From Myxococcaceae bacterium (GTDB lineage: Bacteria > Myxococcota > Myxococcia > Myxococcales > Myxococcaceae), in NCBI GenBank assembly GCA_016926755.1, contig JAFGNZ010000190.1:1-40057 (forward strand): a stretch of DNA of 40,057 nucleotides, written 5' to 3'. Position numbers and translations under genes: made by a program. The notes beneath the pieces are model-generated. The model was given only the letters and a program-made list of their open reading frames with translations. It was not told the DNA's origin and did no database searches. Shown one piece after another: positions 25,270-32,021 of this stretch; positions within the stretch are counted from its first letter, which is position 1, and each line of letters opens with the position of its first letter.

Positions 25270-25734
25270 GTGAACAGTCCCGCCAGGCAGGACTCCACCG
25301 AGGTGCCGTCCCCGCGGGAGCCGCTGCCCCTCACGCCGGCCGTCTCGAAGCCGGCCCGAGACGCGCGCTACGACTGGGCCGCCGAGCGGACCCTGCTGGC
25401 ATGGGTGCGCACCGGCCTGGCGATGATGGGCTTCGGCTTTGTCGTGGCCCGCTTTGGCGCCTTCCTTCGGGCGCTCGGCCACTCCGCGCCCGGGCTGCTG
25501 CCGGACCAGGGGCAGTCCTCCGCCTCCGTGGTGGCCGGCCTCCTGATGGTGGTGCTCGGCATGGGGGCCAACATCGAGGCGGTCCGCCGCTTCCTGTCCA
25601 ACCACCGGGCGCTCACGCGCGGCCAGCCCGTGGACCCCTCCCCCGCGGGCCCCGCCACGCTCGCCATCTTCGTCGCTGTGATCGGCGCGGCGCTGGCGCT
25701 CCTCCTGGGGCGCACCCTGCTGTCCCGGCCCTGA
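25270..25734 (+). CDS. DUF202 / YidH-family membrane protein
   Basis: The 154-residue protein has a hydrophilic N-terminal extension of about 38 residues. The DUF202 signature AAERTLLAWVRTGLAMMGFG then leads into the first membrane segment, followed by a second (VVAGLLMVVLGMGANIEAV) and a third (LAIFVAVIGAALALLLGR). Family members are small inner-membrane proteins of unknown role, related to E. coli YidH. The GTG start at 25270 has only a weak ribosome binding site; no better in-frame start exists upstream. It is convergent with the haemoglobin gene, 13 bp from its stop. Confidence 0.85.
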   Translation: MNSPARQDSTEVPSPREPLPLTPAVSKPARDARYDWAAERTLLAWVRTGLAMMGFGFVVARFGAFLRALGHSAPGLLPDQGQSSASVVAGLLMVVLGMGANIEAVRRFLSNHRALTRGQPVDPSPAGPATLAIFVAVIGAALALLLGRTLLSRP

Positions 25735-25747
25735 GGCCGCCCCCGCC

Positions 25748-26188
25748 TCAGCCCTCGGTGTTGCGCAGGAAGTCGGCCGTCTGGGCGAAGCGCTCCTCGA
25801 GGAACCGCCGCACGCCACCGGTGATGCCGCGCGCGTCCATGGCCTGGTGCATGCAGCGCAGCCACGCGTCGCGCATGGCGGTGTCCACCGGCACGTGGGC
25901 GTGGCGCATGCGCAGGCGCGGGTGGCCGTGGCGCTCGCTGTAGTGCTGGGGCCCGCCGAGCCAGCCGATGAGGAAGAGGCCGAAGCGCTCGCGCGTGCCG
26001 CGGTTCACCTTGCCGGCCGCGTCCAGCTCATGCAGCCGGGCGAGCGCCGGCTCGCTCGCGTCCATGGCTTCGTAGAAGGCCTCCGCGAGCGCGTGCACGG
26101 CCTCCTCGCCCCCGAGCCGGTGGAAGGGCGTGTCCTCCAGCGAGGGGATCCAGTCGTCCGAGGGAGGCGTCTTGAGCTGAATGGACAT
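25748..26188 (-). CDS. Group II truncated haemoglobin (TrHbO-like)
   Basis: The 146-residue protein has the group II truncated haemoglobin pattern: TPFHRLGGEEAVHALAEAFY, LFLIGWLGGPQHYSERHGHP, and RLRMRHAHVPVD with the proximal haem ligand His96, then DAWLRCM with the conserved Trp. Proteins of this group bind O2 and NO and are thought to work in oxygen or nitrosative-stress chemistry in the cytoplasm. The ATG at 26188 was chosen; a TTG at 26200 would add four residues. The gene starts 39 bp after the 5'-3' exonuclease stop on the same strand and may share its transcript. Confidence 0.92.
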   Translation of the reverse strand: MSIQLKTPPSDDWIPSLEDTPFHRLGGEEAVHALAEAFYEAMDASEPALARLHELDAAGKVNRGTRERFGLFLIGWLGGPQHYSERHGHPRLRMRHAHVPVDTAMRDAWLRCMHQAMDARGITGGVRRFLEERFAQTADFLRNTEG

Positions 26189-26227
26189 AGCGGTGTTCAA
26201 ACCCGGAGAGGGGTGGGCGACATTCTC

Positions 26228-27118
26228 TCAGCCCGTGGCCGCGCCGGCCCAGCGCTTGGGGCGGGACTTCAGGGTGGTGACGCCCAGCCTGTCACACAGG
26301 GCCTCGAAGGGCGCCCGGGGGACACCCGCCCACGCGAGCTGTCCCAGGGACTCCTTCAGCGGCGCGTCCGTCACCAGGGTGGCGAGCTTCCTATAAAGGA
26401 GGGCGTCCTCGCGGTGCTCGCGCAGGGTGGCCGCCAGCTTCTCCGCGCCGCGAGGGCGCACCGTCCAGCTGGAGGAGTCCGCGGGGATGGCCTCCAGGTG
26501 GCCGTAGGCGCAGAGCAGCGCCGAGGCGCCCTTCTCACCGAAGCCGGGCAGCCCGGGGATGCCGTCCGCGTCGTCCCCCACGAGCGCGAGCAGATCCGGC
26601 ACGCTGGCCGGAGGGACGCCGAGCTTCGCGCGCACGCCCTCCTCATCCAGCTCCTTCTCCTGGCGCCGATCCACCTGCACCACCTTCTTGCCGCGCACGC
26701 ACTGGCCCAGGTCCTTGTCCGGGGTGAGCAGCCGCACCTGCTCCACCTCGCCGGCCCAGCGCGCGGCGGCGGTGGCCAGCGCGTCATCGGCCTCGTGGTC
26801 CTTCATGGACCAGACGGTGACGCCGAGCGCGCGCACCGCCTCCTCGACCAGATCGAACTGCGCGTGCAGCTCGGGGGGGACGCCCTCGTCGGACTTGTAG
26901 CCGTCGAAGAGCGCGTTGCGGAACGAGCGGATGGGGTTGTCGAAGGCGACGGCCAGGTGCGTCACCTGCTCCACCTTGTCGTGCAGCAGCGCGAGCAGCG
27001 AGGACATGACGCCCACCGTGGCCTTCACGTCCTGCCCGCCCGGCGCGGTGTGGCCCGGGCGCGGCGAGAAGTGGGCGCGGTACAGCTCATACGTTCCGTC
27101 GACGAGGTGCAGGCGCAT
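26228..27118 (-). CDS. 5'-3' exonuclease (flap nuclease, Pol I N-terminal-like)
   Basis: The 296-residue protein is a stand-alone version of the 5' nuclease domain of DNA polymerase I. Motifs: LHLVDGTYELYRAHF with the first metal-binding Asp (Asp7), FDNPIRSFRNALFDGYKSDE, KDHEADDALA, LLTPDKDLGQCV, and the helix-three-turn-helix segment LVGDDADGIPGLPGFGEKGA. It should remove flaps or RNA primers during replication and repair. No polymerase domain follows. The ATG at 27118 has only a weak Shine-Dalgarno. It is divergent from the DUF4398 lipoprotein gene and upstream of the truncated haemoglobin gene. Confidence 0.9.
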   Translation of the reverse strand: MRLHLVDGTYELYRAHFSPRPGHTAPGGQDVKATVGVMSSLLALLHDKVEQVTHLAVAFDNPIRSFRNALFDGYKSDEGVPPELHAQFDLVEEAVRALGVTVWSMKDHEADDALATAAARWAGEVEQVRLLTPDKDLGQCVRGKKVVQVDRRQEKELDEEGVRAKLGVPPASVPDLLALVGDDADGIPGLPGFGEKGASALLCAYGHLEAIPADSSSWTVRPRGAEKLAATLREHREDALLYRKLATLVTDAPLKESLGQLAWAGVPRAPFEALCDRLGVTTLKSRPKRWAGAATG

Positions 27119-27275
27119 ACGCGGAGACTGTCTACTGCCCCAGGCGCCCCGCCGCCAGCCTGGAGACCGGGCGGCCTCGCGCGAGGCGGATTGCCGGGCC
27201 GCCAGCGCATACACACCTCTGCCCGAGCGGTGGCGCGCTGTCTCGTTCCTCCACCGCGTGGCTCGGGGGTGGACG

Positions 27276-27635
27276 ATGCGCAAGATGTTCCTGGCCGCGG
27301 CCCTGGCGCTGCTGGCCTCCGGGTGCGCCGCGAGGCGCGCGACGACGAAGCCGCCCACCGAGCGGCTGGCGGAGTCGCGGACGGTCATCCGCGCGGCGGA
27401 GGAGGTGGGCGCGGCGCGGGTGCCCGAGGCCGCGACGTACCTGGGCTTCGCCCACCAGCAGGTGACGGAGGCCGAGCGGCTGATGAACGAGGGCCGGTAC
27501 GAGGCGGCGGACCTCCAGCTGCGCCAGGCGTCGGCGGACGCGCAGCTGGCGCTCGCGCTGGCCCGCACGGTGCCGCTGGAGGACGAGGCGCGGCGGCTGT
27601 TGCAGCAGGTGGAGGCGCTCAGGCGCACCCAGTGA
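27276..27635 (+). CDS. DUF4398-type small lipoprotein
   Basis: The 119-residue protein starts MRKMFLAAALALLASGC with a lipobox and acylated Cys17. The mature part is helical and rich in Ala, Glu, Arg and Gln (TYLGFAHQQVTEAERLMNEG, ADLQLRQASADAQLALALA), as in the DUF4398 family. Family members commonly sit beside OmpA-like lipoproteins, and here the OmpA gene begins 19 bp downstream in the same direction. An outer-membrane or periplasmic partner role is inferred from that pairing. GGGGGTGG precedes the ATG. Confidence 0.85.
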   Translation: MRKMFLAAALALLASGCAARRATTKPPTERLAESRTVIRAAEEVGAARVPEAATYLGFAHQQVTEAERLMNEGRYEAADLQLRQASADAQLALALARTVPLEDEARRLLQQVEALRRTQ

Positions 27636-27654
27636 GCCGAGGAGGAGACGCGTC

Positions 27655-28866
27655 ATGCGGCGATGGAAGCGCGTGTGGAGCTGGGCGGGGCTGACGGCCC
27701 TGGTGGCGGGGTGTATGGCGCACCGCCCGCCACCCCGAGAGTTGCTCGATGCCCGCGAGGCGTACCAGCGGGCCTCGGTGAGCAACACGGTGAAGCAGGA
27801 GCGCCCGCAGGACCTGAACGAGGCGTGGCAGGCGCTGCTGGAGGCCGAGCGCGAGTATGACCGCAGCCAGGACTCGACGCGGGCGCGCTCGCTGGCGTAC
27901 GTGGCGTTGCGCAAGGCCCAGCTCGCCGAGGCCCGCGCGAGCGCTGCCGTGGCCGAGCGGCAGCGGGCCCTGGCGTTCCAGGCGCTGAACGAGACACAGG
28001 AGGCGGAGCGGCAGCGCGCGTGGGCGGAGCTGAACGCGGCGCAGCAGCAGCTGGCGGAGGCGCGGCGCCTGAGGGACGAGGCGGCGCGGCTGGCGGAGCA
28101 GCGGCGGCTCCAGGCCGAGGCGGCACAGCTCCAGGCCGAGGCCCAGCGCCGGCAGGAGGAGATACAGCGGCTGAGCCAGGCGGAGCAGCAGCAGCGGGAG
28201 GCGGAGGCCCAGGCGCAGCGGCTGGCCCAGGCCGAGGCCCAGGCGCAGCGGCAGCAGCGGGAGGCGGAGGCCCAGGCGCAGCGGCTGGCCCAGGCCGAGG
28301 CCCAGGCGGAGGCGGAGCGCCGCGAGCGCGAGGAGGCGGAGCGCCAGGCCGCCGAGCAGCTCGAGGCGGAGCGCCAGGCCCGCATGGAGGCGGAGCGCCG
28401 GGCCACGGAGGCGCTCACGGAATTGGAGCGCGCGGGCGAGGTGCAGGTGCGCGAGGACGCGCGGGGCACGGTGCTGACGCTGTCCGGCAGCGTGCTCTTC
28501 ACCTCGGGAGCGGCGAACCTGCTGCCCTCCGCGCGCAACCGGCTGTCCGAGGTGGCGGAGGCGCTCAAGCGGTCCGACAACCCGCTCACCATCGAGGGCC
28601 ACACGGACGCGCAGGGGCCGGAGCAGTACAACGAGGAGCTCTCGCTGCGCCGCGCGGAGGAGGTGCGGGACTTCCTCGTCTCGCAAGGCGTCTCGCCGGA
28701 GCGCATCATGGTGCGCGGGCTGGGCGAGTACCGCCCGGTGGCCAGCAACACCACGCCCGAGGGCCGCGCCAACAACCGCCGCGTGGAGATCGTCCTCCAG
28801 CGCGCCCCCGGAGGCCCCGCGCCCACCGGCACCGGCGGCGGCGGCGAGGAGAGGGAGGTCCGCTGA
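27655..28866 (+). CDS. OmpA-family lipoprotein with long coiled-coil
   Basis: The 403-residue protein has a lipobox (LVAGC, Cys20). A long charged coiled coil rich in Glu, Ala, Gln and Arg spans about residues 100-265. A C-terminal OmpA peptidoglycan-binding domain (about 278-385) shows VLFTSGAANLLPSARNRL, IEGHTDAQGPEQYNEELSLR with the conserved Asp, and NNRRVEI with the Arg that contacts diaminopimelate. The lipid anchor and OmpA domain should tether the outer membrane to peptidoglycan, and the coil can act as a spacer. It forms an operon with the DUF4398 lipoprotein. The start has GGAGGAG eight to nine bases upstream. A 63-bp tandem duplication lies inside the coil. Confidence 0.92.
   Translation: MRRWKRVWSWAGLTALVAGCMAHRPPPRELLDAREAYQRASVSNTVKQERPQDLNEAWQALLEAEREYDRSQDSTRARSLAYVALRKAQLAEARASAAVAERQRALAFQALNETQEAERQRAWAELNAAQQQLAEARRLRDEAARLAEQRRLQAEAAQLQAEAQRRQEEIQRLSQAEQQQREAEAQAQRLAQAEAQAQRQQREAEAQAQRLAQAEAQAEAERREREEAERQAAEQLEAERQARMEAERRATEALTELERAGEVQVREDARGTVLTLSGSVLFTSGAANLLPSARNRLSEVAEALKRSDNPLTIEGHTDAQGPEQYNEELSLRRAEEVRDFLVSQGVSPERIMVRGLGEYRPVASNTTPEGRANNRRVEIVLQRAPGGPAPTGTGGGGEEREVR
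28189..28314 (+). repeat. 63-bp tandem duplication in the OmpA coiled coil
   Basis: Two 63-bp units (28189-28251 and 28252-28314) are identical over the first 57 bases and encode 21 residues each, exactly three heptads (QQREAEAQAQRLAQAEAQA). The duplication lengthens the coil without changing heptad register. Confidence 0.9.
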
Positions 28867-28920
28867 GGCGCCGAAGATCGGACCTCCTGGCGGTCCCGCG
28901 TTAGGCTGTCGTGGACCGCC

Positions 28921-29517
28921 ATGTCGTCCGAACCCACTCCCGTCCTGCTGACCACCGAGCGGCTGCATCTGGCGATGCTCTCTCCCGATGCCGCCGGTCG
29001 CGTGCTGGCCTACCACCAGGTCAACGAGGAGCACCTGGGCCAGGTCTCTCCGGCGCGCCCCCCCACCTTCTTCACGCTCATGTACTGGAGGACGCGGCTG
29101 GCGCAGGACCGCGAGGACTTCCGGCATGACGTGGGGCTGCGGCTGTTCCTGCTGCCGCGCGAGCAGCCGCTGATGACGGCGCCCGTGATCGGCACGGTGA
29201 GCTTCACCCACATCCGCCGCGGGCCGCTGCAGGCCTGCGAGCTGGGCTACGGGTTGGACTTCCGTTACCAGGGCCGGGGGCTCATGACGGAGGGGCTGCG
29301 GGCGGCGTGCAACTACGCCTTCAGCGCCATGGGGCTGCACCGCGTCCAGGCCAGCCACCTGCCGGAGAACCTGCGCAGCGCCGCGGTGCTGCGCCGGCTG
29401 GGCTTCGTGGTGGAGGGCTACGCGCGCGACTACCTGCTGATCAACGGGCGCTGGAGGGACCACATCCTCACCTCGCTCGTCGCCCCCCATGAGCCAGCCG
29501 ACCCCTCGGCCACATGA
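28921..29517 (+). CDS. rimJ: RimJ-type GNAT N-acetyltransferase
   Basis: The 198-residue protein is a full GNAT fold close to RimJ, which acetylates the N-terminal Ala of ribosomal protein S5. Matching features are TTERLHLAML, IGTVSFTHIRRGPLQACELG, the acetyl-CoA binding segment FRYQGRGLMTEGL, HLPENLRSAAVLRRLGF and the C-terminal GYARDYLLINGRWRDHILTS. The ATG at 28921 gives the expected N-terminus. It follows the OmpA gene by 54 bp. The substrate is assigned from motif similarity and could differ, since RimJ-like acetyltransferases are a broad group. Confidence 0.85.
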   Translation: MSSEPTPVLLTTERLHLAMLSPDAAGRVLAYHQVNEEHLGQVSPARPPTFFTLMYWRTRLAQDREDFRHDVGLRLFLLPREQPLMTAPVIGTVSFTHIRRGPLQACELGYGLDFRYQGRGLMTEGLRAACNYAFSAMGLHRVQASHLPENLRSAAVLRRLGFVVEGYARDYLLINGRWRDHILTSLVAPHEPADPSAT

Positions 29518-29633
29518 GCGCTCTGTCTCCTTTCTCAACTTCCCGTTGTTTCATGATGGTTCGATCCAAAGAACAGTAGACTTGAAAAGTTCCAGTCAGG
29601 GTAAGCTACTGGCACACCTCGGGATTTGCTTCG

Positions 29634-31898
29634 ATGCGCGTCCAACCCACTCAGCCCGGAGAGCCTACGGAGGCGGCTTCTTGCGCGCCCTCCTCCGCGG
29701 GCCCCGTGAGCGCGTTGGAGGAGCAGCTGGAGTCCACCCGGCGCCTGCTGCACGAGCTGTCGCAGGTGCACGCCGAGCTCCTCGTCCGCGGAGATCCTCG
29801 CGCCCTCCTCGAGCGGCTGCTGGCGCTCGCGGTCGAGCTGACGCGGAGCGAGCGGGGCTGGCTGGGAGAGCTCCACCGCCCACCCGAGGGCCCGCCTTCG
29901 CTCCGGCTCCACGCCGCGCACGCCTGGGAGGACGCGCAGCGGGAGCTGGAGCCGCTCGTGGGCACGGCGCTCGCCTCGGGGGAGCCCGTGCTGATCCAGG
30001 CTCCCGGCGCGGACACCCAGGAGGCGCCGCCCGGAGCGGCTCCCCGGCGGGCGTTCCTCGGGCTGCCCTTCACGCTCCTGGGCCAGGTGGTGGGCTGGGT
30101 GGGCCTCGCCAACCGGCCCGGCGGGTATGACGAGGGCCTCATCGCGTCCCTGCAGCCCTTGCTCACCGGCTGCGGCTCGGTGCTCCACGTGTGGCGCGAG
30201 GCCGAGCGGCGCCGTCAGGACGAGCAGGCGCGCTCCCAGGCCGAGGCCAGCGGGAGCCAGCTCGCCGGGCAGCGGCCGCGCGAGCAGCAGGTGGCCGAGA
30301 GCACGGAGCGGCTCCGGCTGGCGCTGGAGAGCGTCGATGACGCGGTGTGGGACTGGGACGTGCGCACCGGGGTCATCACGGCCAGCCCCCGGTGGCTGAC
30401 GATGCTGGGCTACGAGCCCATGATGAAGCCCACCCTCGCGTTCTGGCGCGAGCAGCTCTGCCATCCGGAGGATCTGCCCGAGGCCGAGCGCCGGCTGGCC
30501 GAGCACATGGAAGGGCGCAGCCCCAGGTACGAGCTCGAGCACCGCCTGCGGCACAAGGACGGCAGCTGGGTGTGGGTGCTGGGCCGCTCCAAGGTCGTCG
30601 AGTGGGATGAGCAGGGCCGCCCGCTGCGCGTGGTGGGCACCAACGTGGACATCACCTCGCGCAAGCGGGCGGAGGAGCAGCTCCAGGCCTTCATCCAAGC
30701 CATCCCTGACATGCTCTTCCGGGTGCGCCTGGACGGGACGTGCCTGGCCTTCAAGGAGTCCCTGCTGGATCCGCCCGCGATGCGCCCGGAGTTCTTCATC
30801 GGCAAGAACGTGTTCGAGCTGCCGCTGCCGGAGCACCTGCTGACCCACCTGCGGGCCGCGCTCCAGCGCGTCACCCAGGACAGCTCCCTGGAGATCTTCG
30901 AGTACTCGCTGGAGAACACCTTCGGGCTGCAGCAGTACGAGGCGCGCGTGGTGCCGAGCGGGCCGGACGAGGGCCTCTGCATCGTGCGCAACATCACGGT
31001 GCGCAAGGCGCTGGAGGAGCAGCGGCGGCGGCAGCAGGAGCGGCTCGAGGAGCGGGTGCGCGAGGCGACGCGGGAGCTGGAGGCGCGCCAGGCGCAGCTC
31101 ATCCAGTCCGAGAAGCTGGCCTCGCTGGGGCAGATGGCGGCCAGCATCGCCCATGAGCTCAACAACCCGGTGGGCTACGTCTCCAGCAACATCGCCACCC
31201 TGGACGGCTACATCTCGCTGCTCCGCCGGCTGCTGGAGCTGCACCTGGAGGCGGCGCGGCTGCTGGGCGGCGAGGCCCCGCCGCACGTGGCCGAGGTGCT
31301 GGAGCGGGCCCGGGCGCTGCGCGAGGAGGAGCGGCTGGAGGAGGTGCTCCAGGACATGGATGATCTGCTGGCGGACTCGCGCGAGGGCACCCTGCGCATC
31401 CGCGAGTTCATCCAGGACCTGAAGACCTTCGTGCGGGAGGAGACGGGGACGCCGCAGGCGGTGGACCTCAACAAGATGGTGCCGGTGACGCTGCGCATGC
31501 TGCGCCACGAGCTCAAGCACAAGTGCCAGGTGCGCCTGGACTTCGGGCCGTTGCCGCTGCTGCGCTGCCTGCCCACGCAGATCAACCAGGTGCTGATGAA
31601 CCTGCTGATGAACGCCTCGCAGGCGATCGAGCTGCGGGGGGAGATCCACATCAGCACGCGGCGGGAGGGCAACGAGGTGCTGGTGCGGATCCGGGACACG
31701 GGGCGGGGGATGTCGCCGGAGACGCAGGCGAAGCTCTTCACGCCCTTCTTCACCACGAAGCCGCCCGGCCAGGGGACGGGGCTGGGGCTGTCCATCTGCT
31801 ACGCCATCATCGCCCGCCACAAGGGGCGCATCGAGGTGGAGAGCGAGCTGGGAAAGGGCACCACCTTCATCGTGCGCCTGCCCCTCACCGAGGAGTGA
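29634..31898 (+). CDS. GAF/PAS soluble sensor histidine kinase
   Basis: The 754-residue kinase has no membrane helix. Domains in order: a GAF-like domain (about residues 50-190), PAS/PAC 1 (about 222-342: LESVDDAVWDWDVRTGVITA to VDITSRKRAEE), PAS 2 (about 345-455, ending NITVRKALEEQ), a coiled coil (about 455-495), a HisKA-type domain with AHELNNP and phospho-acceptor His507, and an HATPase domain with MNLLMNASQAIE, DTGRGM and GTGLGLSICYAI. The ATG at 29634 follows a 116-bp gap that is AT-rich for this genome, with TTGAAA at 29582-29587 as a weak -35 candidate. No response regulator gene is adjacent. A strong hairpin follows the stop. Confidence 0.92.
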   Translation: MRVQPTQPGEPTEAASCAPSSAGPVSALEEQLESTRRLLHELSQVHAELLVRGDPRALLERLLALAVELTRSERGWLGELHRPPEGPPSLRLHAAHAWEDAQRELEPLVGTALASGEPVLIQAPGADTQEAPPGAAPRRAFLGLPFTLLGQVVGWVGLANRPGGYDEGLIASLQPLLTGCGSVLHVWREAERRRQDEQARSQAEASGSQLAGQRPREQQVAESTERLRLALESVDDAVWDWDVRTGVITASPRWLTMLGYEPMMKPTLAFWREQLCHPEDLPEAERRLAEHMEGRSPRYELEHRLRHKDGSWVWVLGRSKVVEWDEQGRPLRVVGTNVDITSRKRAEEQLQAFIQAIPDMLFRVRLDGTCLAFKESLLDPPAMRPEFFIGKNVFELPLPEHLLTHLRAALQRVTQDSSLEIFEYSLENTFGLQQYEARVVPSGPDEGLCIVRNITVRKALEEQRRRQQERLEERVREATRELEARQAQLIQSEKLASLGQMAASIAHELNNPVGYVSSNIATLDGYISLLRRLLELHLEAARLLGGEAPPHVAEVLERARALREEERLEEVLQDMDDLLADSREGTLRIREFIQDLKTFVREETGTPQAVDLNKMVPVTLRMLRHELKHKCQVRLDFGPLPLLRCLPTQINQVLMNLLMNASQAIELRGEIHISTRREGNEVLVRIRDTGRGMSPETQAKLFTPFFTTKPPGQGTGLGLSICYAIIARHKGRIEVESELGKGTTFIVRLPLTEE

Positions 31899-31968
31899 GC
31901 GCGTGTCCGCACGGAGAGGGTCTTCATGATTCCGGCGCCTCCTCTGCAGACTCTTGCGCGGCCGTGAG

Positions 31969-32005
31969 GCCCCCGGCCCCGCCCGCGAGCGGGGAGGCCG
32001 GGGGC
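31969..32005. terminator. Strong bidirectional hairpin between convergent genes
   Basis: GCCCCCGGCC (31969-31978) pairs perfectly with GGCCGGGGGC (31996-32005), a 10-bp GC stem, and the loop has further complementarity. It lies between the histidine kinase stop at 31898 and the protease stop at 32022. There is no U-tract. Confidence 0.55.
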
Positions 32006-32021
32006 TCGGCTCACGAAGTCT

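Noticed and set aside
29610-29630. Possible sigma54 promoter (TGGCAC ... TTGCT) before the third histidine kinase
   Set aside because: Fifteen bases separate the GG and GC elements; sigma54 promoters need ten, so the spacing is wrong.
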